Origin: Bryobacterales bacterium
GTDB taxonomy: Bacteria > Acidobacteriota > Terriglobia > Bryobacterales > Bryobacteraceae
Reading direction: 5' to 3'
NCBI GenBank assembly: GCA_003132905.1
Contig: PKZC01000433.1
Span: 10,567-25,710, forward strand
DNA length: 15,144 nt
A program made the position numbers and the translations under genes. This document shows positions 1 to 7,665 of this stretch, in pieces (the first letter of the stretch is position 1; each line of letters starts with the position of its first letter). The notes beneath the pieces were generated by a model. That model was not told the origin of the DNA. It saw only the letters and a list, made by a program, of their open reading frames with translations, and searched no databases.

Positions 1-51
1 TGGAGGTGTTAAGTGAGTAGCGGCCCGGTGGAGGTGTTAAGTGAGTAGCGG
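1..51 (+). repeat. 28-bp tandem duplication carrying RBS and start codon
   Basis: Bases 1-23 and 29-51 are identical, giving a direct repeat with a 28-bp period. Each copy holds a GGAGGT Shine-Dalgarno sequence followed by a GTG codon (13-15 and 41-43). Copy 1 has stops in all three forward frames (TAA 10-12, TGA 14-16, TAG 18-20), so the gene entering from the left must end here. Translation from the first GTG gives only an 11-codon peptide that stops at TAG 46-48, past the second GTG. Only the second copy starts the long gene. The left boundary is cut by the window edge, so there could be more than two copies. Confidence 0.85.
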
Positions 52-1423
52 ATGGATGCAAGCAAGACAAACCAAGTACGCCGCGTACGCGACGGTTTAC
101 ATCCTCGTGATTTTGGCGATATTGGTATTCGCGAATTTCTTCGCGAACCGTTATAACAAGTCGTACGATGCAACCGCGAATAAGCGCTTCACTTTGTCCG
201 ACCAGACCAAGAAAGTAGTCGGCGATCTGAAGCAGGACGTTACCATCAGTTACTTCGATCGCGCCAACGGAATCCAAGGCGCCAAAGACCTGCTGGACCG
301 TTATCAGAATCTTTCCTCCAAGCTGCACATCCAGTATGTCGATCTGTTGAAGAACCCCACGCTTGCTCGCGCCGAAAACGTCACGCGCGAAGGGGAAGCC
401 GTAGTTTCGGTGGGCGCTCGCCGCGAAGATGCCAAGACCTTCGATGAAGAGGGCGTGACCGGCGCATTGATTCGTGCCCTAAAAGGTGGGGAACGCGAGG
501 TGTGCGTGGTCTCTGGCCATGGCGAGCACAGGCTGGACGATTCTTCCCAAAGCGACGGTTTCTCCGGCTTCCAGACCGTCGTGCAGAAAGACAACTACAA
601 AGTTCAAAGCATCAATCTGCAACAGAAGGCCGAAGTGCCTGCCGATTGCACCATGCTGGTAGTCGCGGGTCCAACCGGCGATTACATTCAGCCCGAAGTG
701 GACGCGATCAAGAAGTACGTGGAAGGCGGTGGCCGCGCGCTCTTCATGCTGGATCCTCCGCTGCGGCTGGGACGCAAGCAGATCAGCGATAACATGGCGC
801 TTACCGATCTTCTGGCAAGTTGGGGCGTCACCGCCGACAAGGACTTGCTGCTCGACGAAAGCGCCGCATCGCAATTGCTGGGCGGCGGACCAGAGGCGCC
901 CGTAATTCTTCAATACGATTCGCACCCCATCGTAAACGATCTCACAAATATTTCGACCGCATTCCCGTTGTCCCGTTCGCTTGAAACGAAGAACACCGAG
1001 AAGACCACCAACACGAAATTGTTCTCCACCTCCGCCGAAAGCTTTGCCACTTCGGATCTCGCGTCGTCTGAGATTCGCATCAACCCCGCCAAAGATAAGC
1101 ACGGGCCCTTTACGCTGGCCGTGGCTGGCACCTACATGGGAGGAAGCAAGCCCAACGGATCGGGACGCTTCGTCGTGGTGGGAAATTCGGGCTGGGCCTC
1201 CAATCAGGCGCTCGGGTTCAGTGGTAATCGGAATCTTTTGCTGAATATGGTCAACTGGCTTTCATCGGATGAGGATCTCATCTCCATTCGTCCGAAAGAG
1301 CCGGAAGACCGGCGTATCACATTAACGCGCGCGCAATTCCGAACCGTCCAGATCACCAGCCAGATTTTCCTGCCGCTGATCGTGATTTTCGGAGGTGTAA
1401 TGGTTTGGCTGAAAAGGAGATAA
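41..1423 (+). CDS. GldG-family ABC exporter auxiliary subunit
   Basis: A 460-residue membrane-anchored protein with a membrane helix at about residues 14-34, a large extracytoplasmic domain, and a second helix at about 437-456 followed by a short basic tail. Just after the first helix, TANKRFTLSDQTKKVV (45-60) is the typical opening of the GldG/ABC_transp_aux family, and the VVSGHGEH stretch further on is another family hallmark. GldG proteins work with an ABC-2 ATPase and permease; in gliding Bacteroidota they support motility, but elsewhere the substrate is unknown. The ATPase and permease are expected just left of the window. The start is GTG at 41 with GGAGGT at 30-35; ATG at 56 is an alternative. 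The 3' end overlaps or abuts the DUF4340 gene, depending on that gene's start. Confidence 0.88.
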   Translation: MSSGWMQARQTKYAAYATVYILVILAILVFANFFANRYNKSYDATANKRFTLSDQTKKVVGDLKQDVTISYFDRANGIQGAKDLLDRYQNLSSKLHIQYVDLLKNPTLARAENVTREGEAVVSVGARREDAKTFDEEGVTGALIRALKGGEREVCVVSGHGEHRLDDSSQSDGFSGFQTVVQKDNYKVQSINLQQKAEVPADCTMLVVAGPTGDYIQPEVDAIKKYVEGGGRALFMLDPPLRLGRKQISDNMALTDLLASWGVTADKDLLLDESAASQLLGGGPEAPVILQYDSHPIVNDLTNISTAFPLSRSLETKNTEKTTNTKLFSTSAESFATSDLASSEIRINPAKDKHGPFTLAVAGTYMGGSKPNGSGRFVVVGNSGWASNQALGFSGNRNLLLNMVNWLSSDEDLISIRPKEPEDRRITLTRAQFRTVQITSQIFLPLIVIFGGVMVWLKRR

Positions 1424-1431
1424 GCGCGCTT

Positions 1432-2754
1432 ATGCGGTTCCGTGGTCTGTTAGTCGCCGTTGTCGTGCTGGCCGCGTTAGGCGTGGGCCTGTATTTTTCG
1501 AACAAAGAGAAAGCAGCCGAAGCGGCCAAGCCTCCCACCGAGGCGCCTCCTAAGATCCTCGCGCTTTCCGAGGCCGACGTCACAAAAGTGGACTTGAAGA
1601 AAAAGGGTGGCGACGAAACCGTTCTCGAAAGGGCCGGCGGCAAATGGCAGATGACGGCGCCAAAGGCTTATCCAGCCGACCAGGACGCCTCAAATCAGTT
1701 AGTGACGGCCGCTTCGAGTGTCAATGGCGATCGCGTGGTGGAAGACAAAGCTTCCAATTTATCCGCTTACGGATTGAATTCGCCGAGCATTGAAGTGGAC
1801 ATTACCAGTAAGGGCGGGAAGGTCAGCAAGCTCAAACTCGGCGACGATACGCCTACAAATAGCGGCTCTTACGCTATGCTCGAAGGCGATCCGCGCGTTT
1901 TCACGGTGGCCAGCTACGTCAAGACCGGTATCGACAAGTCCGCCAACGATCTGCGCGACAAACGCCTTTTGAGCTTCGATCAGGACAAGCTCAGCCGAGT
2001 GGAACTGATTGCCAAAAAGCAGGATATCGAGTTTGGCCGCGACAAAGACCACTGGCAAATTGTCAAGCCAAAGCCGCTGCGCGCCGACGGCCTGCAAGTG
2101 GACGAAATGCTGCGGAAGCTTAAGGACGCGAAGATGGACCTGACGCTTTCGGACGACGACGCCAAGAAAGCCGCGGCCACGTTTGCATCCGGCATGCCGG
2201 TTGCGACGGTGAAGCTGACCGATCCTTCAGGCACCCAGCAAATCGAGGTTCGCAAGAACAAGGACGATTACTACGCGAAATCGAGCGTCGTGGCTGGCGT
2301 TTTCAAAGCGACTCCCGAGCTCGGCATGGGTGTGGACAAGTCGCTGGATGATTTCCGTAACAAGAAGCTGTTCGACTTCGGGTTCAACGATCCGAGCAAG
2401 ATCGACATGCACGCCAATGGAAAAACATTTGCCTTTCAGAAAGGCGGCGATGATTGGTTTTCGAACGGCAAGAAGATGGACAGCGTTAGCGTGCAATCCT
2501 TCCTCGACAAACTTCGTGATTTGTCGGCCAACAAGTTCGTCGACACAGGAACTCTTGGCGCGCCGGCAATCGATATCACGGTTGTCTCCAACAACGGCAA
2601 GCTTACCGAAAAAGTGCTGATCGCCAAGCAAGGCGAGGATTATGTCGCGCAGCGCGAGAATGAGCCGGCGCTCTATGGTCTAGATGCCAAGACCGTGAAT
2701 GACCTTTCGCAGGCAGCGTCGGACGTGAAACCAGCTCCCCCGGCCAAGAAATAG
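1432..2754 (+). CDS. DUF4340 domain-containing membrane-anchored protein
   Basis: About 440 residues with a single N-terminal membrane anchor (about residues 5-21), then a Lys/Asp/Ala-rich soluble region with the repeated architecture of DUF4340: segments such as LERAGGKWQMTAPKAYPAD and YGLNSPSIEVDI recur in variant form along the protein. DUF4340 genes commonly follow GldG-type genes in ABC-exporter operons. The biochemical role is unknown, but placement suggests an extracytoplasmic component working with the exporter. I chose ATG 1432 because it puts the hydrophobic anchor right at the N-terminus and has AAGGAG about 12 bases upstream. An in-frame TTG at 1405 would add nine polar residues and overlap gldG by 19 bases. 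Operon membership with gldG is strongly implied by an 8-base gap. Confidence 0.85.
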   Translation: MRFRGLLVAVVVLAALGVGLYFSNKEKAAEAAKPPTEAPPKILALSEADVTKVDLKKKGGDETVLERAGGKWQMTAPKAYPADQDASNQLVTAASSVNGDRVVEDKASNLSAYGLNSPSIEVDITSKGGKVSKLKLGDDTPTNSGSYAMLEGDPRVFTVASYVKTGIDKSANDLRDKRLLSFDQDKLSRVELIAKKQDIEFGRDKDHWQIVKPKPLRADGLQVDEMLRKLKDAKMDLTLSDDDAKKAAATFASGMPVATVKLTDPSGTQQIEVRKNKDDYYAKSSVVAGVFKATPELGMGVDKSLDDFRNKKLFDFGFNDPSKIDMHANGKTFAFQKGGDDWFSNGKKMDSVSVQSFLDKLRDLSANKFVDTGTLGAPAIDITVVSNNGKLTEKVLIAKQGEDYVAQRENEPALYGLDAKTVNDLSQAASDVKPAPPAKK

Positions 2755-2781
2755 ACGCTCGGTCGCGATGGCGTTTATGCA

Positions 2782-4110
2782 ATGACGGACGTCGCGATCG
2801 GCATCGACTTCGGAACAACCAACAGCTCGGTCGCTCGTGCCGATCCGGCTTCTGGCATCGCTCTTGCAACCTTCCCTTTTGCCGGGGGAGTTACGGACGC
2901 GTACCGTTCCCTTCTCTACCTGGAGCAGATCCGGCAGCAGAACAAACTCCTCATCAAAGCGTGGAGCGGGCCGGAGGGCATCGAGCATTATCTCGAAGCA
3001 GATCACAAAGGCCGGCTGATCCAATCGATGAAGTCGTTTCTCAGCAGCCGCACTCTCCAAACCACCGAGGTGTTTGGCCGGCGTCGCACTCTGGAAGATC
3101 TCATTGCTTGCATTCTCGGGGATCTGCGGCAGAAGGCCGAAGATCAATTTGGAACCAAAATCAGGCGGGCCGTCGCAGGCCGTCCGGTCCATTTCGTCGG
3201 CTCAGAGACTGACGATGACGATCGTTACGCGCAAGACCGTTTGGAAAAAGCCTTCCACGCAGCCGGATTCGAGTCAGTAAGTTTTGAGATGGAGCCGGTA
3301 GCGGCGGCGCACTATTACGAATCCACGCTCGATCATGATGAGCTTATCCTAATCGGCGATTTCGGAGGCGGCACCAGCGATTTTTCGCTCGTCCGGGTGG
3401 GCGCTAGTATACGGCGGCGCGGCAGGTCTCCGAAAGATTTGCTGGGTAACGCCGGTATCGGCCTGGCTGGCGACTCGTTCGACGCCAAGATGATTCGCCA
3501 CATCGTCTCTCCCGCGCTCGGAGCCGGATCGCAGATCCAGTCCATGAACAAGATCCTGCCGGTTCCGAACTGGGTCTATTTCAAGCTGGAGCGGTGGCAT
3601 CACTTGTCCTGCCTTCGGACGAAGGAAGTCATGAATATGCTGAACAGCGTCAAAACGCAGGCATTCCATCCCGAGAGGATCGGCGCGCTCATCGACCTGA
3701 TTCAGGAAGACCTGGGCTACCAGTTGCACCGAGCCATCCAAAAGACTAAGTGCGATTTGTCGAATCAGGAGACGGCGCGATTCACGTTCACCGACGGCGC
3801 CATGAATCTGGACTCTCTCGTGCAACGGGCGGATTTCGAAACTTGGATCGCCGAAGAGTTGTTGCAAATTGAGACATGTGTAGATACACTGCTCACCTCG
3901 TGCGGCATTCACGCGCGCGATGTCGACATGGTTTTCCTCACGGGAGGCACTTCGTTCGTGCCCGCGGTCCGGCGAATCTTCGACGCGCGATTCGGCCCGG
4001 AGCGGATCAAAACCGGCAATGAATTCACCTCCGTGGCGATGGGGCTGGCGCTCAAGGCGTCGCAGGTTAGTAAGCCGCGCCGCGCACCGAGTAAGCGGTT
4101 GTTAGAATAG
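2782..4110 (+). CDS. yegD: Hsp70-family ATPase, YegD-like
   Basis: A 442-residue protein of the actin/Hsp70 ATPase fold, close in length to E. coli YegD. Phosphate-1 motif IGIDFGTTNSS lies at residues 6-16, phosphate-2 motif IGDFGGGTSDFS at about 191-202, and adenosine motif MVFLTGGTSFVPAVRRIF at about 383-400. AVAGRPVHF followed by a helix and FEMEPVAAAHYYE matches the YegD arrangement. The protein ends soon after the ATPase domain, so the classical peptide-binding domain of DnaK is absent. Its clients are unknown. It lies 27 bp after the DUF4340 gene on the same strand, so it may be co-transcribed with the exporter genes. No good ribosome-binding site is visible; a six-codon ORF (2768-2785) overlaps its ATG. 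The closest named relative is YegD, but strict orthology is not shown. Confidence 0.86.
   Translation: MTDVAIGIDFGTTNSSVARADPASGIALATFPFAGGVTDAYRSLLYLEQIRQQNKLLIKAWSGPEGIEHYLEADHKGRLIQSMKSFLSSRTLQTTEVFGRRRTLEDLIACILGDLRQKAEDQFGTKIRRAVAGRPVHFVGSETDDDDRYAQDRLEKAFHAAGFESVSFEMEPVAAAHYYESTLDHDELILIGDFGGGTSDFSLVRVGASIRRRGRSPKDLLGNAGIGLAGDSFDAKMIRHIVSPALGAGSQIQSMNKILPVPNWVYFKLERWHHLSCLRTKEVMNMLNSVKTQAFHPERIGALIDLIQEDLGYQLHRAIQKTKCDLSNQETARFTFTDGAMNLDSLVQRADFETWIAEELLQIETCVDTLLTSCGIHARDVDMVFLTGGTSFVPAVRRIFDARFGPERIKTGNEFTSVAMGLALKASQVSKPRRAPSKRLLE
4103..4108 (+). promoter_or_regulatory. Possible -10 hexamer for pncB
   Basis: TAGAAT overlaps the last codons of the Hsp70 gene and ends 9 nt before the pncB ATG at 4118. 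No Shine-Dalgarno sequence precedes that ATG and no convincing -35 is visible. A start at about +7 from the hexamer would give an mRNA with almost no leader. The hexamer is also explained by the Leu-Glu-stop codons of the upstream gene, so it may be chance. Read-through from the Hsp70 gene is the alternative. Confidence 0.35.
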
Positions 4111-4117
4111 AAGTTTA

Positions 4118-5452
4118 ATGACAGGCTTACTAACCGACCTCTACCAGCTCACTATGGCGGCCGGTTACTTCGAAGCCGGCAAGACCCGCGAAAGCGCCAC
4201 TTTCGAGCTGTTTTTCCGCCGTCTTCCGCGCTACCGCAATTACGTTGTCGCGGCGGGCCTGGCGCAGGCCGTCGAGTATCTCCTGAATCTCAAATTTACC
4301 GACGAAGAGATCGATTACTTACGCGGATTACGCCAATTCCAGCGCGTCTCAGACGGCTTTTTCGATGCGCTGCGGCAGCTCCGCTTTACCGGCGATGTCT
4401 TCGCCATGCCCGAGGGCACGCCCATCTTCGCCAATGAACCGTTCCTGACCGTGCGTGCGCCGTTGATGGAAGCGCAGATCGTAGAAACATACTTGCTCGC
4501 CACCATCGGCTTCCAGTCGCTCGTGGCAACCAAAGCGTCGCGCATCGTCGAAGTGGCCGGGGGCCGTGCAGTGGTGGATTTCGGTGCGCGCCGCGCCCAC
4601 TCGGCCGAGGCGGGCGTACTCGCGGGGCGTGCGTCTTATATCGGCGGCTGCATGGGCACCAGCAACACCGAAACTGGATTCCGCTATGGCATTCCGGTGT
4701 TCGGAACGGCCGCGCATTCGTGGGTGCAGTCCTTTGCATCGGAGACCGAAGCATTTGAGCGGCTCCAGAATCTGCTCGGCGATGCCACAGCTTACTTGAT
4801 TGACACCTACGATACGATTGCCGGCGCGCGAACAGCTGCTTCGCTCGGTGCACCGTTGTGGGGAGTACGGCTCGATAGCGGCAACCTCGTGGAGCTTTCG
4901 CGCGAAGTCCGCAAGATTCTGGATGACGCCGGATTGAAGAACGCGAAGATCATGGCCACCAGCGATCTGAACGAATACAAGATTCTGGAGTTTGCCGCCG
5001 CCGGTGCGCCCATCGATGCTTTCGGAGTTGGTACCGACTTGGCGACGTCCGCCGATTCGCCGCACCTCGGCGTGGTCTACAAGCTGGTGGAATTGAATGG
5101 ACGCTTCACCGCGAAATTCAGCGAAGACAAGCACACGCTTCCAGGCGCAAAGCAGGTGTTTCGATTCGCAGCCCATGATGTTATCGCCTGCTCTTGGGAA
5201 TGCCTGGGCTGTGGCTGTGGCGAGCCCGAGGCGAAGGCGTTGCTTCGTCCTGTAATGCTGGGCGGCAAGTTGATTGAGCCTTTACCCACGGCCGCCGTTG
5301 CGCGCCAGTTTGCCGCCGAGTGCATCAAGCGGTTGCCCACCGCGGTCCGCAGCCTCTTCGATATCGGCCAGGAATATCGTGTCGAGCAGAGCCACGAACT
5401 GCTGACGTTGTACGAAAAGGTCCAGGATGAAAACGGTCTTCTTCGACATTGA
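4118..5452 (+). CDS. pncB: Nicotinate phosphoribosyltransferase
   Basis: A 444-residue enzyme of the Preiss-Handler NAD salvage route, which joins nicotinate and PRPP to form nicotinate mononucleotide, driven by ATP hydrolysis. The N-terminus LLTDLYQLTMAAGYFEAG is diagnostic of the family. Further signatures are DFGARRAH (154-161), GTAAHSWV (196-203, containing the His200 region linked to phosphorylation in the family), RLDSGN (251-256) and GVGTDLATS (303-311). Length is normal. An unusual feature is a cluster of four cysteines, C358, C362, C365 and C367, in the C-terminal region. The gene lies 7 bp after the Hsp70 gene and overlaps nicotinamidase by 26 bp, which fits substrate channelling at the expression level. 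The start lacks a Shine-Dalgarno sequence. Confidence 0.95.
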   Translation: MTGLLTDLYQLTMAAGYFEAGKTRESATFELFFRRLPRYRNYVVAAGLAQAVEYLLNLKFTDEEIDYLRGLRQFQRVSDGFFDALRQLRFTGDVFAMPEGTPIFANEPFLTVRAPLMEAQIVETYLLATIGFQSLVATKASRIVEVAGGRAVVDFGARRAHSAEAGVLAGRASYIGGCMGTSNTETGFRYGIPVFGTAAHSWVQSFASETEAFERLQNLLGDATAYLIDTYDTIAGARTAASLGAPLWGVRLDSGNLVELSREVRKILDDAGLKNAKIMATSDLNEYKILEFAAAGAPIDAFGVGTDLATSADSPHLGVVYKLVELNGRFTAKFSEDKHTLPGAKQVFRFAAHDVIACSWECLGCGCGEPEAKALLRPVMLGGKLIEPLPTAAVARQFAAECIKRLPTAVRSLFDIGQEYRVEQSHELLTLYEKVQDENGLLRH

Positions 5453-5960
5453 CACGCAGATCGATTTTGTTTATCCGGCAGGCGCGCTTTACGTACCAGG
5501 GGCCGAACACATTCTTCCGATCGTCGGCGAGTTGAATCGGCGCGCTCCGGTAGTTATATCAACCATGGATGCACATTCGGAAAACGATCCTGAGTTCCAG
5601 ATCTATCCGCCGCATTGTGTGGTGGGAACCACCGGACAGCACAAGCCCGCGATTACCTTGCTCGATCAGCGCGACCGTCAGCGGATCATCGAGAAACAGA
5701 AGCTGGATTGCTTCAGCAGCCCGCGTCTCGAGCCGTTGCTGAGAGAGCTCAATGCCGATCGTTACGTCGTCTACGGCGTTGTAACCGAAATCTGCGTCCG
5801 CTTTGCCGCGTTCGGACTGCTGAAGACAGGCAAGCCGGTGGAGATTGTGACCGACGCCGTAAAAGCTCTCGACGAACAAAAGGCTCGGGAAACGTTTTCC
5901 GAGTTCCAGGCAGCCGGAGGCGTTCTCACTACTTCCACTGCGGTATTGCAGTCGCTCTAA
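5427..5960 (+). CDS. pncA: Nicotinamidase / isochorismatase-family amidohydrolase
   Basis: A 177-residue cysteine hydrolase that would convert nicotinamide to nicotinate plus ammonia, supplying the adjacent pncB enzyme. Catalytic-triad candidates are Asp9 (in DIDTQIDF), Lys90 or Lys92 (in EKQKLDCF) and Cys123 (in GVVTEICVRFAA). Metal ligands are D48 and H50 (MDAH) and H63 (PPHCV). These positions fit the nicotinamidase branch better than generic isochorismatases, and adjacency to pncB supports the assignment. The ATG lies inside the 3' end of pncB, giving a 26-bp overlap that suggests translational coupling; only a weak AAGG lies upstream. Substrate has been inferred, not shown. Confidence 0.9.
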   Translation: MKTVFFDIDTQIDFVYPAGALYVPGAEHILPIVGELNRRAPVVISTMDAHSENDPEFQIYPPHCVVGTTGQHKPAITLLDQRDRQRIIEKQKLDCFSSPRLEPLLRELNADRYVVYGVVTEICVRFAAFGLLKTGKPVEIVTDAVKALDEQKARETFSEFQAAGGVLTTSTAVLQSL

Positions 5961-6006
5961 CTGTTACAGACTACGTTGGTAGATGACGTGCAGGCTAGTA
6001 CCAGCA

Positions 6007-7665
6007 ATGAAGAACGCTAGGATTGTCTGCTGTTTATTGCTTTCCGCGCTGGGTGCCGCCGCGCAAATCCTACCGGCTGGCAAGCCAAATAGCCCAGGGA
6101 AGAGCACAGATCCCCTGGATCGCGATTCACCGCAGAGCTCCGTGGTCGCGTTTCTGGAAGCGGCACACGCCCAAAATTACGGCAAGGCATGGCGCTATCT
6201 GGACCTCCGCAGCATGCCTGAGGACCAGCGCCTCTCGGGCGGCACCGAACTGGCGCGCGAACTCGAAACCATTCTGGACCGCGACACGCAGTTCGATGTC
6301 GGCAACTTGAGCCGCGATCCGGAAGGGGACGTAACCGACAACCTGGCGCCGAATCGCGATCGCGTGGACACCTTCCACGTGAACGGACAGACGCTTGAAC
6401 TAGACCTGGAACGGGTGACGCTGCATTCCGGATTGTCCGTCTGGCTGTTTTCTTCCGATAGCATCGCGAGAATCCCGATGATCGGGCAGATGACCAACAA
6501 CTCCGTGATCGAAAGACATCTGCCGCTTCCCTTAGTCAACTGGCAACTGATCGGAACCCCTTTGTGGCGCTGGATCGGGTTGGTCTTATTGGCAATTGCG
6601 TTAATCGCATTTTCGAAATTGCTCTCGCGCTTCGCGCTTTGGCTGGCGGAAGAATTTCTCAAGCACGCGGCACCGGACTGGAACCTCAGCGTACTTCGCA
6701 CTTTTGTGGGCCCGCTTCGCCTGCTGCTTTCGGTTTCGCTTTTCCGGGCCGGCATGGACTGGTTCGGTCCGTCAGCGCTCTTACGACTCTACTTGGGCCG
6801 CGTATTGATACTGATGTTCTTTTGGGGAATCTTCTGGCTCTGCGCCGTCATCATCGATGCGGTGACGCGCCATCTGCGCGGACGCTTGGAAGCCAAGCAT
6901 CGCGCGTTTTCATACTCTGTCCTTCCGCTTTCCGGACGCGTAGCGAAAGTGGTTGTTCTTCTGTTCATCATTGCCGCCGTGCTCAGCGCCTGGGGCTACA
7001 ACACCACAACGCTTCTCGCCGGACTCGGCATCGGTGGCGTGGCTATCGCGCTGGCCTCTCAGAAGACCATCGAAAATCTCTTCGGTAGCGTTGCGGTTAT
7101 CAGCGACCGTCCGGTTTCGGTGGGCGATTTCTGCAAGTTCGGCAGCCAAACAGGAACAGTGGAAGATATTGGTCTGCGCTCCACGCGTATTCGCACGTTA
7201 GATCGAACGGTGTTGACCGTACCGAACGGTTCGTTCTCCACCATGACGCTTGAAAATTTCGACCGGCGCGACAAGATGCTTTTTCACGTTACGTTGAACC
7301 TTAGAAGAAACACGACGCCAGATCAGGTGAGGACGCTGCTGCAGTCCATTACCAAACTGCTCAAAGACAATCCCAAATTCGAAGCCGGCGGCATGCCGGT
7401 CCGCTTCGTCGGAATAGGGACGTACTCTCTGGACATCGAAATCTTTATGTATGTACGAACGCTGGATGGCGACGAATTCATGAAAATCCAGCAGGACCTT
7501 TTCCTTTCGATCATGGATGCGGTGGAAGCCGCGGGAACCGCGCTGGCCGTGCCGACGCAGGCGACCATCAACTATTCGCCCGGCGTTAATGCGCCCCCCT
7601 TGGCACCCGCGCCTGCTCCGAATGCCAATGGGTCGAGCGCGCCGCAACCAGCCCTTACACGGTGA
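6007..7665 (+). CDS. MscS-family mechanosensitive ion channel
   Basis: About 552 residues. A signal peptide (MKNARIVCCLLLSALGAAAQ) is followed by a roughly 160-residue extracytoplasmic domain. Membrane helices lie at about 187-204, 231-248, 262-284 and 312-328. The pore-lining helix is AGLGIGGVAIALASQKTIENL (two halves, about 338-358), followed by the MscS beta domain (SDRPVSVGDFCKFG, then TVPNGSFSTMTLENFDRRD) and an alpha/beta cytoplasmic domain to about 525. The C-terminus is a Pro/Ala-rich tail (527-552). Such channels release solutes on hypo-osmotic shock. The extra N-terminal domain makes this longer than E. coli MscS. ATG 6007 is preferred over ATG 5983 because it puts the signal peptide at the N-terminus. 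The 3' end overlaps the convergent isomerase gene by 11 bp. Confidence 0.92.
   Translation: MKNARIVCCLLLSALGAAAQILPAGKPNSPGKSTDPLDRDSPQSSVVAFLEAAHAQNYGKAWRYLDLRSMPEDQRLSGGTELARELETILDRDTQFDVGNLSRDPEGDVTDNLAPNRDRVDTFHVNGQTLELDLERVTLHSGLSVWLFSSDSIARIPMIGQMTNNSVIERHLPLPLVNWQLIGTPLWRWIGLVLLAIALIAFSKLLSRFALWLAEEFLKHAAPDWNLSVLRTFVGPLRLLLSVSLFRAGMDWFGPSALLRLYLGRVLILMFFWGIFWLCAVIIDAVTRHLRGRLEAKHRAFSYSVLPLSGRVAKVVVLLFIIAAVLSAWGYNTTTLLAGLGIGGVAIALASQKTIENLFGSVAVISDRPVSVGDFCKFGSQTGTVEDIGLRSTRIRTLDRTVLTVPNGSFSTMTLENFDRRDKMLFHVTLNLRRNTTPDQVRTLLQSITKLLKDNPKFEAGGMPVRFVGIGTYSLDIEIFMYVRTLDGDEFMKIQQDLFLSIMDAVEAAGTALAVPTQATINYSPGVNAPPLAPAPAPNANGSSAPQPALTR

Noticed and set aside
479..1102. A 207-codon open frame on the minus strand inside gldG
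   Set aside because: It is a shadow of a GC-rich coding region; the + strand protein is clearly GldG-like.
5961..6006. Promoter or terminator between pncA and the MscS gene
   Set aside because: TAGTAC at 5996-6001 matches the -10 consensus at only three positions, and the only hairpin (CTAC/GTAG) is too short to act as a terminator.
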